From: Bacteroides ovatus
Lineage (GTDB): Bacteria > Bacteroidota > Bacteroidia > Bacteroidales > Bacteroidaceae
Reading direction: 5' to 3'
Assembly (NCBI RefSeq): GCF_001314995.1
Contig: NZ_CP012938.1
Span: forward strand, 5,580,001-5,644,000
DNA length: 64,000 nt
The notes under the pieces are model-generated. The model did not search any database. It saw nothing but the letters and a program-made list of their open reading frames with translations, and had not been told where the DNA came from. Both the position numbers and the translations under genes were made by a program. Positions 52,914 to 63,396 of the stretch are shown here, piece by piece (position 1 is the first letter of the stretch; each line of letters begins with the position of its first letter).

Positions 52914-54410
52914 TTATTTTTTAGGGTATAGATGATTCACAAGGCTGTTCATATATATTTCCAGGTTTGTATATTCCGGGCTTAATGTATATTTGGCTCC
53001 GTCTGAAGGATCATTGGGATTAAGGTTGTGTTTCTTTTCCCATTCATCGGGAATACCATCACCATCTGTATCAACAAGTGCTGTTTCTGATTTATATTCC
53101 GGCCATCCTCCTACATCAGACGGTTGGTCAATCATTCCATTCGTGCTTCCGTGAGAACCTTCGTAAGTATAAGTGCCTTTGAGAGTTTCATCTACGATGC
53201 GTTGGTCTATGGCGTCACGGCGATATGAAGCACCGGCAAACTCGAGAACATCTTTGTAGGCTTTCTTGGCAGGTTGCAAAGAAGTATGTTCGGCTATGTC
53301 AAATGCTTTTTTAGACAGTACTTCCTTTTCTGTGGCAAAGTCTTTTTTGATAACCAGTCCGTAAGAGTTATCCATATTCACTTTATAAAGAGCCTCTTTC
53401 TGCTTGTCAGTCAGTTTGGGACAGGTAGGATCCATATAGTTACCTTTGAAATAGAATACACCATGAACACCTGCTTTATTGTTGTTTTTGCCATCATCGG
53501 CATACGCTGTAAACAAGCGTTTGAAAGAACCTTTTGTCGCACTGAAAGGTCCCGGTTTATAGTAGTTATTAATAAAGTTGTAGGAACCTCCTTCACCAGC
53601 ATAAGCACCGTCACTGCCATAATTATAAATCACATTATTGAATAATTCCACTTTTTCATCTTCCGGACGACCCGTATAACGGCTTCCGCAAAGACGGGGT
53701 GTGCGGTTAGTGTGATGGGCGAGTAAGTTATGGTGAAAAGTAGCAGGCTGTCCACCCCAGATACCTCCATAACCATGCGCTCCCTTTTCGTGGATAGAAT
53801 TGGCGAGACTTTCACTGATGATGCACCATTGAAGAGTGAAATTACGGTTATCATAGAATGTGGCACATTCGTCCGTACACCAGCTCATGGAGCAGTGGTC
53901 TATGATAATGTTTTGGTGCGCTTTTGTACCATTCATTGCGTCGTCACCTTTTTGTTTGATGTCGACTCCCATACGGGAACGGATGAAACGGATGATTACA
54001 TTGTCTGCCTGAATAGAGAATGTATAGTTTTTCAGGCAAATGCCATCACCCGGAGCTGTCTGTCCTGCAATGGTCACATCACCATTGCTGAGTTTTAATG
54101 CTTTTTGTAATTCAATAATTCCGCTAACCGCAAAGACAATGGTGCGGGGACCTTTCTTGCTGATAGCCCAGCGAAGTGTTCCTTCCGAACCGTCGTCTGC
54201 CAGGGAAGTAACAGTGTATACAGCACCTCCGGCACCACCGGTGGTATATTTTCCTGCTCCGTCGGCACCGGGGAAGGCGAGAACTTTGGAACGATCCGGG
54301 GTAGGATAGTCCTTTGATGTTTTTTCAACCGAAATGGCAGGTTGCATGGCTTGTCCCACTAGAGGAAAAGCCAATATCAAACTACAGATTGCTAATATAT
54401 TCTTTTTCAT
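52914..54410 (-). CDS. PL1 pectate lyase, exported
   Basis: 498 residues with a type I signal peptide (MKKNILAICSLILAFPLVGQ), not a lipobox. Beta-helix with the family start [18 protein letters not shown], the calcium/substrate segments VIIRFIRSRMGVD and [20 protein letters not shown], and [14 protein letters not shown] with a probable catalytic arginine. The C-terminus has a calcium-binding type-3 repeat [20 protein letters not shown]. Cleaves polygalacturonate by beta-elimination. Last gene of the minus-strand SusC-to-PL1 operon; being non-lipidated, it may act in the periplasm on imported fragments. Confidence 0.94.
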   Translation of the reverse strand: MKKNILAICSLILAFPLVGQAMQPAISVEKTSKDYPTPDRSKVLAFPGADGAGKYTTGGAGGAVYTVTSLADDGSEGTLRWAISKKGPRTIVFAVSGIIELQKALKLSNGDVTIAGQTAPGDGICLKNYTFSIQADNVIIRFIRSRMGVDIKQKGDDAMNGTKAHQNIIIDHCSMSWCTDECATFYDNRNFTLQWCIISESLANSIHEKGAHGYGGIWGGQPATFHHNLLAHHTNRTPRLCGSRYTGRPEDEKVELFNNVIYNYGSDGAYAGEGGSYNFINNYYKPGPFSATKGSFKRLFTAYADDGKNNNKAGVHGVFYFKGNYMDPTCPKLTDKQKEALYKVNMDNSYGLVIKKDFATEKEVLSKKAFDIAEHTSLQPAKKAYKDVLEFAGASYRRDAIDQRIVDETLKGTYTYEGSHGSTNGMIDQPSDVGGWPEYKSETALVDTDGDGIPDEWEKKHNLNPNDPSDGAKYTLSPEYTNLEIYMNSLVNHLYPKK

Positions 54411-54445
54411 TACTAATTTATCATTTGGGTTCGAATTTACTAAAT

Positions 54446-56107
54446 TTATTCTATAACACTGCCACCTGTCGCACCATTTACCATGATTTCGTGCACCAGA
54501 CTATTGAGATACATTTCCAGATTAGTGTACTTCCCGTTTTTGTCAATAGTCGTTTCTTTTCCATCAGCAGATTTCTTGGGATTCAAACCATATTCTTCTT
54601 CCCAGTAGTCGGGAATACCGTCACCGTCCGTATCTTTCACGTTTGCATTGGTTACAGATTTCAGAACATCGTAGGGATCATTTACTCCTAAGGCTGTGCA
54701 GACATCTTTCGGGTCGTTGATATATCCACTTTTGTTTTGTGAGTAGCCGGAAAGATCTTTCCATTTGCTGGCATCTCCCGTGCAACTTGCTTTTCTGTTT
54801 TTAACGTCGCTGATTATCAACTCGTCGACTTTATCACGATAGTTGCTGGCTCCTGCATAGCTCATCACACGTTCATAAGCCTCATCCGGCGTATGAGTTC
54901 TTACATTTCCTGCCTTAACTACCGGTGAATTTGACTTTATCTGGGTATGTTGGTTCCAAAGCTCCGTAGTTGCACAGTTTTTTTCATCCATTTGTTCAAA
55001 TACGCCTTTTGTCCAGTTATCATTGCTAACAGTCGTATTGCCTACCACTTTATTTCCGTCGATATAAAACTTCCCCCAAGTTTGAAGCCATTTTTTGTAA
55101 GCTTCGCCGGAGTAATTTTCCGGATATACATCCGGCTTGGCGATACGGTAAGCACGGTCTGCTTTACCGCTTTCATCGGTTCCGGGGCCTGGCTTGTAGT
55201 AGTTGTTAACGATATTCACGTGTTGCGCTTCACCACCGTAGCAGCCTTCGCCTCCCCAATTGTAGTAAACATTGTTGCGCATATCCACTCGCTCTCCATC
55301 GTTGTTGTTCAGTGCTAATGTAGTATATCGGGGACCAAGGCGTGGAACACGGCTTTCGCAATGGGCTATCAGGTTATGGTGGTAAGAGGCATAGTTTCCT
55401 CCCCAGTTACCGCCATATCCGTGAGAAGCGAATTTACCTGTGGCAGCATTGATCTTTACATCAGTCACACGTAAGGCTTGATAAGCTAAACACCATTGTA
55501 CGGTAGAATTTTGCATACCATAGACAGAAAGACATTCATCGCTTCCCCAGCTTACTGAACAATGATCGATGATTACATTTTGTTTGTCACAACCTCCTAA
55601 TCCGTCGCAGTCTACGTTAGAGTTTCCGGGGCGAAAACGGATGAAACGAATGATGATATTGCTGGAATTAATCGTAAATGGATAATTGGCGATACAGATA
55701 CCGCCCGGTGATGTTTGTCCGGCAATGGTCAGATCATCTTTCTGGGTTTTTAATTCCGATTTCAAATAGATGGTACCCGACACATCAAATACAATCGTTT
55801 TAGGACCGTCTTGTTTCATAGCCCAGCGCAGACTTCCGCTGATACTTCCACTGGCGTCGTCTTCAAGGCTAGTCACATGATAAACTTTTCCCCCACGTCC
55901 TCCGGTGGTATTGCGACCGTGACCTTCGGCGTATGGGAAAGCAAGAAGTTCTCCATAATCCAGTTGCTTGACATCAGAAGATGTTCCACCTGGATTATTT
56001 GTTCCTCCACCTGTATCATCTACAGGATCGTCGGAAGAGCATGAGGTACATAATCCTGCGATGCTGAATGCAATAGCTACATAAAATAGAGATATTTTCT
56101 GCTTCAT
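54446..56107 (-). CDS. PL1 pectate lyase lipoprotein
   Basis: 553 residues with lipobox LCTSC at residue about 23 and an acidic, glycine-rich linker, suggesting surface display. The beta-helix begins AFPYAEGHGRNTTGGRGG; IIRFIRFRPGN, IIDHCSVSWGSDECLSVYG and VPRLGPRYT replace the corresponding segments of its neighbours, so it is the most diverged of the three PL1 genes here and may prefer a different level of methylation. [20 protein letters not shown] repeat is at the C-terminus. 35 bases downstream lies the next PL1. Confidence 0.94.
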   Translation of the reverse strand: MKQKISLFYVAIAFSIAGLCTSCSSDDPVDDTGGGTNNPGGTSSDVKQLDYGELLAFPYAEGHGRNTTGGRGGKVYHVTSLEDDASGSISGSLRWAMKQDGPKTIVFDVSGTIYLKSELKTQKDDLTIAGQTSPGGICIANYPFTINSSNIIIRFIRFRPGNSNVDCDGLGGCDKQNVIIDHCSVSWGSDECLSVYGMQNSTVQWCLAYQALRVTDVKINAATGKFASHGYGGNWGGNYASYHHNLIAHCESRVPRLGPRYTTLALNNNDGERVDMRNNVYYNWGGEGCYGGEAQHVNIVNNYYKPGPGTDESGKADRAYRIAKPDVYPENYSGEAYKKWLQTWGKFYIDGNKVVGNTTVSNDNWTKGVFEQMDEKNCATTELWNQHTQIKSNSPVVKAGNVRTHTPDEAYERVMSYAGASNYRDKVDELIISDVKNRKASCTGDASKWKDLSGYSQNKSGYINDPKDVCTALGVNDPYDVLKSVTNANVKDTDGDGIPDYWEEEYGLNPKKSADGKETTIDKNGKYTNLEMYLNSLVHEIMVNGATGGSVIE

Positions 56108-56138
56108 TATCTTTTAACTGTTTGGGGATATAGACGAT

Positions 56139-57722
56139 TTATTTGTTGGGATACAACGTTTCTACCAGACTGTTGAGGTAAACCTCCAGATTGGTATACG
56201 TTTTACTTAGAGTATATTTGGAACCGTCGGCCTTACTTTTGGGGTTCAAACCGTTGGCAGTTTCCCATTCATCAGGGATGCCGTCGCCGTCGGTGTCTTT
56301 CGGACCGGTTTCCTTTTTATATTCCGGCCAGCCACCTACATCGCTGGCTTTATCAATAAGTCCCTTTTCACTGCCATTACTGCCGTCTGTCGTATAATCT
56401 CCGTTGCGAACGTTGGCTATGATGCGTTTATCGACATCATCATATTTTAAGGAAGCACCGGCATACTTTAATACTGATTCATAAGCTTCTTTTGCCGATT
56501 GAGTGAATTCGGATGCATCTTCGGAAATAGTAAATTCGTTACTTGACTGAAGTGCTTTTTCTCCTCCATCGGGTAAAGGAACGGCTTCTGTTGCATTGGG
56601 GTGTAACCCTTGCCAGTTGTCATTGTTTACAGAAGTAAGCAGAGATTGATATTCGGCTTTCAATTCAGGACATGTGCCATCAAAATAGTTTCCTTTCAGA
56701 TAAAAAGTACCCCATATACCTTTGGTGTTTTTATTTGTACCGTCATCACCGTTAGGTTGGAAGATACGGTTTACAATATTTTTCTTGGTATTGGTAACTG
56801 GTCCGGGCTTGTAGTAGTTGTTCACGAAATTATAGCTTCCTCCTTCTCCTGCATAGCCACCATTGGTCGGTCCCCAGTTATAGAAAACATTATTTCGTAA
56901 ATCGACTTTTTCATTTTCCGGTTTCCCTGTATAGCGGCTACCGCATAAACGTGGTGTACGGCTGCTGTGGTGGGCTAATAAATTGTGGTGGAATGTAGCG
57001 GGTGATCCTCCCCATATTCCTCCATAACCGTGATTACCTTTGGTGTGTACCGAACGATTCAAACTTTCGCTGATGATACACCATTGCATGGTAAAGTTAG
57101 TGTTATCGTAGAAAGAAGCACATTCATCAGTGCTCCAACTCATCGAACAATGGTCAATGATAATATTTTTATGTTGCTTTCCCCACAGTGCATCACCACT
57201 GTCGGCTTCTGCTTCTGTTGTAAAGTTGTCCGATCCCATGCGGAAACGCATGAAACGGATGATTACGTTGTCTGCCTGTACGGATACGGGATGTCCTTTC
57301 AGGCAAATACCGTTACCCGGTGCACTCTGGCCGGCAATCGTTACATCTCCGTTGGTTATCTTCAAGGGGCTTTTCAGTTCTATCAATCCGCTTACCGCAA
57401 ATACGATCGTGCGCTTTCCCGTGCGATTTAATGCGTAGCGTAGTGTCCCTTGTGTTGTGTTATCGTTGTCTTCAAGCGAAGTTACTGTATACACTTCTCC
57501 GCCTGCTCCGCCGGTAGTATAACGACCTGCACCGTAAGCACCCGGAAAGGCATAACGCGTTTCGGCAGGTGTCTCTTCTTCACCACCTTCGTTCTCATTA
57601 CCACCGTTACCGGTATTCTGTCCCGGTGTTTCATCAGTGATACTTGGGTCTTCGCTGCTGCAAGCAACCGATAGGTTGATTACACAGAAGCACAATAATC
57701 CCATTTTAATAGATTTGAGCAT
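56139..57722 (-). CDS. PL1 pectate lyase lipoprotein
   Basis: 527 residues; lipobox LSVACS (Cys at about 21), followed by an acidic Glu/Asn/Gly linker, typical of Bacteroides surface lipoproteins. The lyase domain is close to that encoded at 52914: [60 protein letters not shown], and a [19 protein letters not shown] repeat. The two probably arose by duplication, then split roles (surface versus periplasm). First of the three tandem lyase genes; a terminator-like hairpin lies upstream of it. Confidence 0.94.
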   Translation of the reverse strand: MLKSIKMGLLCFCVINLSVACSSEDPSITDETPGQNTGNGGNENEGGEEETPAETRYAFPGAYGAGRYTTGGAGGEVYTVTSLEDNDNTTQGTLRYALNRTGKRTIVFAVSGLIELKSPLKITNGDVTIAGQSAPGNGICLKGHPVSVQADNVIIRFMRFRMGSDNFTTEAEADSGDALWGKQHKNIIIDHCSMSWSTDECASFYDNTNFTMQWCIISESLNRSVHTKGNHGYGGIWGGSPATFHHNLLAHHSSRTPRLCGSRYTGKPENEKVDLRNNVFYNWGPTNGGYAGEGGSYNFVNNYYKPGPVTNTKKNIVNRIFQPNGDDGTNKNTKGIWGTFYLKGNYFDGTCPELKAEYQSLLTSVNNDNWQGLHPNATEAVPLPDGGEKALQSSNEFTISEDASEFTQSAKEAYESVLKYAGASLKYDDVDKRIIANVRNGDYTTDGSNGSEKGLIDKASDVGGWPEYKKETGPKDTDGDGIPDEWETANGLNPKSKADGSKYTLSKTYTNLEVYLNSLVETLYPNK

Positions 57723-57744
57723 ACAAATTATCTTTTAAAAAAAT

Positions 57745-57796
57745 AGAGTTCTTTGTCTCATACATTATATTTGCTGATGATGTGACAAAGAACTCT
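57745..57796 (-). terminator. internal terminator/attenuator in pectin operon
   Basis: AGAGTTCTTTGTC and its complement GACAAAGAACTCT (57745-57757 and 57784-57796) form a perfect 13-bp stem; on the minus strand it is followed by ATTTTTTTAAAAG. It lies in the 93-base gap between the CE8-like gene and the three PL1 genes and would lower expression of the lyases relative to the upstream genes, or protect mRNA ends. Confidence 0.7.
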
Positions 57797-57815
57797 TTAT
57801 TAAATCTTATTGGTT

Positions 57816-59444
57816 TTATTCGCTTACTGTACCGTACTGGCTTACAGTTTTCACTGTATAAATATTGCTTTCGTCAGTGTTGGTCAGTGTAACGGTAGTG
57901 TCTGTAGTTTGCCCTGCATAGTTGCCATTCATAAAGATGAGGTAACCGGCAGCACCGGATACTGCATCCCATGTCAGAGTGTTTCCCGACAGATTGACAT
58001 TGGTAGGTGCTGCAAGGGGAGTTTCCATATACTCTTTCGGGTTCCAGCTGTCAATAGTTATTATATTCTCATATGTATATTTAGCAGCTTCGGATGCTGT
58101 TAGCACTGAACTAGTGAAGGAAACGTTTCCGGAGGTGATTGTTTTACTTTCCGCAATCATATTTCCATTCTTGTCGATAGTGTTATATTCAGCATATAGT
58201 GTAGGTACTTGTCCACCATATCCCCAGTGTGAATCTATAATATCCATTTTCAACTTGGTGTTGATCCAGACAGTTTTCGTGGTTGTGGCTTGGGAACGTC
58301 CGAATGAGAATTTTGTATCATCACCGTTTACCGTACAATCTTTTATAACATATCCGTATTTATCGCTTTCACTGGTACGCGAAGCAGTTATAACGCTACC
58401 ACCGTCATTGCCTGTATTATAGAATGTACTGTTTTCGATAAGTACATCGCCACTTCCCCAGATATAATCTGTATGACCTTCAATCCATGAGTTATAAACG
58501 TATGCACGATGAGGGGTTGTATTGTTCCAATAACGGGTCCACCATGTATCCTGATAGGAGACAAGCAAACAATTATTCAAAGCAAAGCGGTCTTCACGGT
58601 TTATCAAGGCTTCTGCCTGTCCGTTTTTACCTAAACCACCAGTGTGACGATTTGAGAATGCACCATAAAGATTGATGATTGAAATGTTTTCAGCATAAAA
58701 ATCTGTGGCTTCAATCAACACTACTGTGTTTTGCTCTTCACTATATCCGGCTTTGCGGGCTGGTGAGTTTTCGTTGAAAATAGAATAAGGCCATGAGGTA
58801 GCATTACTTGAATCATCTACACGGTTTACTGCAAACTGGATTTTAACACCATCGCGGCTCTCACCGATTAAATGAACAAATGGTTTATTCTTATTGATCC
58901 GGACACATTCATTATAAGTTCCGTTGGCTATGAAGATTTTATAAGGACTGGTCGGTGGAGTAGTGATGGCGTTGATTGCTGCCTGGAGAGTAGTGTAATC
59001 GCCATTCCCTTTTGAATCAACAATTGCATCGAATACTTTTCCACCACCCGAAATTTCAGATTTGGCAGTAAAGCTTAAAAAGAAGTCTTCGTCGTAAGCT
59101 CTTCCCTGCATATCCGTTAATGCTCCGGCAGGAACTTCGAAAGTACATTCTTTGTTTTCCATACCAGAGAAGGTATAACGTACTTTTTCGTAGTTGATGG
59201 ATACACGCACTACTCCTCCGTTGAAATAGATTTCTGTGTCTGGAGCCTGACGCATAGCTTTGCTGAAAGTCAGTTCTACATATCCGCTCGGACCTACTAC
59301 ATCACCATCATTGATATTCTGTGAAATCAGAACAGGGATGCTTGTATCTTCTGCATCATCGTTGTCATTACAGGAAGCACCTGTAAGAATCAACAAGAGC
59401 AGAAGTAAGTATTTACTTATTGTATTGATTGAATTTGTATTCAT
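57816..59444 (-). CDS. divergent CE8 pectin methylesterase-like lipoprotein with N-terminal Ig-like domain
   Basis: 542 residues. Lipobox LTGASC; residues about 35-135 form an SbsA/Big_5-like Ig domain (VPVLISQNINDGD-type start, ALTDMQGRAYDEDFFLSFTA); residues about 140-460 a CE8 beta-helix. Catalytic aspartates appear conserved (SYQDTWWT and HTDYIWGSG) and an arginine in FGRSQ, but the usual RPW after it is replaced by RSQ and the second Asp motif is DYIWG rather than DFIFG. The last 70 residues look like a fibronectin-type domain (VNLSGNTLTWDAVSGAAGYL). It probably acts on methylated pectin at the surface; altered specificity is inference. Confidence 0.85.
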   Translation of the reverse strand: MNTNSINTISKYLLLLLLILTGASCNDNDDAEDTSIPVLISQNINDGDVVGPSGYVELTFSKAMRQAPDTEIYFNGGVVRVSINYEKVRYTFSGMENKECTFEVPAGALTDMQGRAYDEDFFLSFTAKSEISGGGKVFDAIVDSKGNGDYTTLQAAINAITTPPTSPYKIFIANGTYNECVRINKNKPFVHLIGESRDGVKIQFAVNRVDDSSNATSWPYSIFNENSPARKAGYSEEQNTVVLIEATDFYAENISIINLYGAFSNRHTGGLGKNGQAEALINREDRFALNNCLLVSYQDTWWTRYWNNTTPHRAYVYNSWIEGHTDYIWGSGDVLIENSTFYNTGNDGGSVITASRTSESDKYGYVIKDCTVNGDDTKFSFGRSQATTTKTVWINTKLKMDIIDSHWGYGGQVPTLYAEYNTIDKNGNMIAESKTITSGNVSFTSSVLTASEAAKYTYENIITIDSWNPKEYMETPLAAPTNVNLSGNTLTWDAVSGAAGYLIFMNGNYAGQTTDTTVTLTNTDESNIYTVKTVSQYGTVSE

Positions 59445-59473
59445 AATATCTGTTGCTTTTTAGAGAAGATTCT

Positions 59474-59506
59474 CCGTCAAGTAAATGCAAATTCCAGACT
59501 TGACGG
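59474..59506 (-). other. hairpin between surface-protein and CE8-like genes
   Basis: CCGTCAAGT (59474-59482) pairs with ACTTGACGG (59498-59506). No T-run follows on the minus strand, so it is more likely an RNA-processing or stability element than a terminator. Confidence 0.45.
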
Positions 59507-59528
59507 AAAACCTTGTAGTTTTATTTAG

Positions 59529-61448
59529 TTATTTGTTCCAACGTTGGTCACCGATGACTTTGTATTCTTCAGAAACATTGTTGCCATAAGTCAATGTGAA
59601 TTCGGAATTAGAATCAGTGCATGAGAATAATTCAGATGAACTTAAAGTCATAGTGTCATATGTTGTAGAACTAGTTGTATTAGTGAATTTGAAGTCACTA
59701 GTAGCATAAACTTTCTGCCAACTAACATTTGACGGTGCAACTGTTGCCGAATTAAAGACTTTATAATTAGTGTTACTTGCAGCGAACAAAGTATTTGAAA
59801 CATTAAATGTACATGTTGCTCCAGTAATATCTCTCATTAATTGCTCACCAGATGTTGTTAAGCCATAGAACGTACAATTTTCAATATTAGTAGTGACATT
59901 CTGTTGAGTGTTTGCTGTTCTTACTATTGATGAAGCGGCTCCAATGAAGTTTGCAATGGTAGAATTGGTTAGATTTAATTTGAGAGATGCGAGAGAACCT
60001 GCACCACTACTTCCTGTTATATCGCTTGCATGTAGAATGCCATAATGTCCACCTTGTAATCCTTTGATAATACAATCGTCAATTTCTATTGTTGTATTTG
60101 CATTACTTGTTGTTTTACGTACACGAATAACACCACGGAAATCTCTTATCATACAAGATGAGATAACTAACTTTTCTACAGAACCAGAATTAGTCTTACC
60201 TTGATTATCCAAATAAATGACAAAATTGCCACCTTTATTTGTAGAATAAATATCTAGATTATAGAATTCAATCTTTTTACATTGTCCAGAGAAATCAATG
60301 TTATTAATTTCTACACTTGGTTTTGTTTCGCTTCCCCAGAATACAATTTCCTCAATGTCAGCAGGAATACTGTTATTAGGCAGAATTATTGATGCATCGT
60401 TGCTTATATTAATCAGTACCTTTCCACTCAAAGTAGACCAATCTACATTTTCCCATTCTATTTCAGTATAACCCGTCGGTTTACCTTTCTTAGTTGTAAA
60501 GGTGATACGGGAACATATAGAGCCGTTTGCGAAAGCATAAGCCGTATATTCCGTACTGGAAGCCAAACCTGTGATTGTCACCTTATGTGCAGCAATATCT
60601 GCTGGTGATAATTGGGTTCCTGATTCAGGTACTCCTTCGGTAGAAAGAACACAAGCATATTCATCTACATCCACCGTTTCTTCCCATGAGAATACAGCTG
60701 AATTTGCTGTTATATCACTGATGGTAGATTCGATTTCCAAACCAGGAATGGTAACAGTCTGTGAACCACGCGGATTATTTTCATTATAAATAGTAATTGT
60801 GTATTCAGTGAACGACTTCAAATTTTCAACCCATGCTTCACCTGCGGCAGCTTCTGTTGACGAAATAACACGTGAAGTTGCTTCTGTGGCACCTGTTTCC
60901 ATGATTTCGAAATGATCGACTGCTAATCCGGCTTCCCATGACATGCGTACTTTTCCTTGACCTTCAGGTAAGTCTTCAGTAGTTGGGATATTCAGGATAG
61001 CTTCTTCCTTAACTGAAGCAAAAGTCTTTTTATAATTTACCCAGCGAGATTCTTTCTCTCCGGAAATAGACTTGATACGCATATAATAAGTCGTATTTAC
61101 AGCCAGATTATCCATTGTGTAAGGTGACTGCTTGATCCGGTTGGCAGGATCATTTCCATAAACGATATTTCCATTTTCTTCTGATCCCATTGGAGTTTCG
61201 TCAGTCATCTCGTTAGGACTAATCTCGATAATGTAATAGTCGGTATTAGATGTTGAGCTCCAAGTTACTACCGCTCTGGCTACTTTACTGTCTGTTTCTA
61301 CACTGATTCCGTTTTCATCAGTTCCGAAAGGACGGCTGTAGGAAGAGTCAATATCCCAATCACTTTTCTCTGTACACGAAGATACAGCCAAAGAGGCCAG
61401 GAGCATGAAAGCTCCCATTCCCAATATATTTTTTATATTCTTCATCAT
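59529..61448 (-). CDS. surface glycan-binding-type lipoprotein (FN3 + DUF4957/DUF5123 beta-helix)
   Basis: 639 residues; lipobox AVSSC. Three fibronectin-type segments cover about residues 50-320 (VTWSSTSNTDYYIIEI, VRMSWEAGLAVDHFEI, AVFSWEETVDVDEYAC). The C-terminal half is repetitive beta-helix with Asn/Thr/Ser-rich turns, of the type I recall as DUF4957 then DUF5123. No catalytic motif is evident. Encoded directly after SusD, the usual place of a surface glycan-binding protein, so it probably binds homogalacturonan at the cell surface. Base composition is more AT-rich than its neighbours. Confidence 0.8.
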   Translation of the reverse strand: MMKNIKNILGMGAFMLLASLAVSSCTEKSDWDIDSSYSRPFGTDENGISVETDSKVARAVVTWSSTSNTDYYIIEISPNEMTDETPMGSEENGNIVYGNDPANRIKQSPYTMDNLAVNTTYYMRIKSISGEKESRWVNYKKTFASVKEEAILNIPTTEDLPEGQGKVRMSWEAGLAVDHFEIMETGATEATSRVISSTEAAAGEAWVENLKSFTEYTITIYNENNPRGSQTVTIPGLEIESTISDITANSAVFSWEETVDVDEYACVLSTEGVPESGTQLSPADIAAHKVTITGLASSTEYTAYAFANGSICSRITFTTKKGKPTGYTEIEWENVDWSTLSGKVLINISNDASIILPNNSIPADIEEIVFWGSETKPSVEINNIDFSGQCKKIEFYNLDIYSTNKGGNFVIYLDNQGKTNSGSVEKLVISSCMIRDFRGVIRVRKTTSNANTTIEIDDCIIKGLQGGHYGILHASDITGSSGAGSLASLKLNLTNSTIANFIGAASSIVRTANTQQNVTTNIENCTFYGLTTSGEQLMRDITGATCTFNVSNTLFAASNTNYKVFNSATVAPSNVSWQKVYATSDFKFTNTTSSTTYDTMTLSSSELFSCTDSNSEFTLTYGNNVSEEYKVIGDQRWNK

Positions 61449-61463
61449 TTTACGATTTTAAGA

Positions 61464-63371
61464 TTAATCCGAATAACCATAAGAGTTATGTAATTTACCG
61501 TTTGAGGTAGAGATGGTTGTAGAAGCTATCGGCAATAAATAACGATTCTTCACAGCCTTGTTCAATCCGCCAGAAATACTAGGCAAGTTTACTTTCAGAT
61601 TCTTTTGCTCCTTGTCACTGGTTTCAGCTCCGAAGAAGCTCTTGTTTTCATATTCTCCACCTACTTTAGCTCCAAATACGAGAGAAGTCATATCGATATA
61701 CATCGGATTGTCCGTGCGATATTTATAGTTCACATACTGTGGATATGTACCATTATACACTGCATTTGTATATTCGTTTTTGAACTCGTCTATTTTTTCG
61801 CTCAACAGGTTCCAACGGATTAGGTCGAACTTACGAACACCTTCTCCTGCCAGTTCCCATGCATTTTCGTCAACAATTGCATCGAAGAAGTCTTTTCCCA
61901 TTAGAGCAGTCCATGCAGCATCACGTTTGGTTGCATCGGTGAAAGCACGGTCGTGTACTTCTTTCAGGGCTGCTGTGGCTGTTAATGTACAACCTTCGGC
62001 TGTTGCACCCTTACCATAAAGTTCGTTCACAACTTCGGCATACATCAGCAATACTTGCGGATAACGCATTTTCACTACGTTGATACCGGAACAAACTTTC
62101 TGATCGCTGGCCAATACAGCTGCGTACCATTCAGAGTTTTCCATCATCTTACGATAATCCCATTTTCCACAATAAAGACCGAAAGGAGCATTTCCTAACA
62201 TATATTCTTTAAATACTTTGGTGTTTTTGTCTGTAGAAAGTTGTGAAATAGCACAAGTCAGATCGCGGCGGATATCTCCTTCGCCAAATGACAGATAATA
62301 AGGAGCAGTCAGTTTCAACTTACCGGATGAGTTACCTTTCGGACCGAATAGGGAACTGGCACCGTTTATACGATATCCGATAGTATATCCCAGCTCACCA
62401 CTTTTGTTTAGTCCCATTGGAATCTCGAACAGGTTTTCTTGATAAGTCTGATCTAGTTGTCCGATATTTATTAAACGCCAGTATTCTTCTACAGAAGGAT
62501 TCAGTTTATGTTTTCCTGAACTGACAACAGCTGCCAGATGTTTTTCGGCCAATTCGAATAGTTCTCTACGTTTGGTATCGCTGCAACGTTGAGTAGGATA
62601 AGTAGCGTCACTGTTATCTCCGGTGATATATCCGTCTTTAGCTTGTTCGCGGATAGCATATCCGGCACGTGTCATTGCAATGTTAGCCAAGAGAGCGTGA
62701 GCATAGCCTTTGCTTACATGTTCGGTTGTATAACCGTCTTCACCAGCCCAAGGTAAATATCCGATAGCTTCCTCGAGTTCAATTATCAATTCATCCATGA
62801 TATCGTCACGATCTGCCTTTCCAATGTAAACATTAGACAGGTCGCTGTTGGAAGATTCTGTTTTGAAAGGAATATCACCGAACAAGCGGATCAGATCGAA
62901 ATAAATCATCGCACGCAATGTCATCGCTTCTGCACGGAATCTCATCATGCTGGTACGGGTTGCTCCTGCTTGTTGTATCAGTTGGCTATTGTTTATACCA
63001 TCTACTACCAGATTCGCATTCTCGATTACTCCGTACATGGCATCCCATACTTTGGAAAGTTGTGACCATCCCGGATTAGCGTTGTAGTTCATATTACCAC
63101 GTTCGCTGGACGTGTTGCTTGCATCCGTACCCAAACCGTCAATCAGTTCACAGTCGGTATTGGTTCCGGCAATGATAGGTAGGAAGTTAGAATAAGTCTG
63201 GTCTTGCGTCAGGCTGCCGTAAACTTTATTAAGTGCCAATTCTGTATAATAGGCATTATTAAAAGTTGATTCATTATCCAATTCAGACGGTGAGGTCTGA
63301 TTCAGGAAGTCCGAACAGGAAGACAGGGCAATTAACCCCAGCCCCAGGAATAATGTCTTATATATTTTCAT
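61464..63371 (-). CDS. SusD-like glycan-binding lipoprotein of pectin locus
   Basis: 635 residues with lipobox LIALSSC. SusD/RagB features: RFRAEAMTLRAMIYFDLIRLFGDIPF and the C-terminal ENAWELAGEGVRKFDLIRWNLL. Long SusD with many loops, as in other pectin loci. It caps the SusC transporter encoded 25 bases upstream, delivering oligogalacturonides. Second gene of the operon that runs to the PL1 genes. Confidence 0.95.
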   Translation of the reverse strand: MKIYKTLFLGLGLIALSSCSDFLNQTSPSELDNESTFNNAYYTELALNKVYGSLTQDQTYSNFLPIIAGTNTDCELIDGLGTDASNTSSERGNMNYNANPGWSQLSKVWDAMYGVIENANLVVDGINNSQLIQQAGATRTSMMRFRAEAMTLRAMIYFDLIRLFGDIPFKTESSNSDLSNVYIGKADRDDIMDELIIELEEAIGYLPWAGEDGYTTEHVSKGYAHALLANIAMTRAGYAIREQAKDGYITGDNSDATYPTQRCSDTKRRELFELAEKHLAAVVSSGKHKLNPSVEEYWRLINIGQLDQTYQENLFEIPMGLNKSGELGYTIGYRINGASSLFGPKGNSSGKLKLTAPYYLSFGEGDIRRDLTCAISQLSTDKNTKVFKEYMLGNAPFGLYCGKWDYRKMMENSEWYAAVLASDQKVCSGINVVKMRYPQVLLMYAEVVNELYGKGATAEGCTLTATAALKEVHDRAFTDATKRDAAWTALMGKDFFDAIVDENAWELAGEGVRKFDLIRWNLLSEKIDEFKNEYTNAVYNGTYPQYVNYKYRTDNPMYIDMTSLVFGAKVGGEYENKSFFGAETSDKEQKNLKVNLPSISGGLNKAVKNRYLLPIASTTISTSNGKLHNSYGYSD

Positions 63372-63396
63372 ACGATCAATCTGTTTAATGTTTTAA

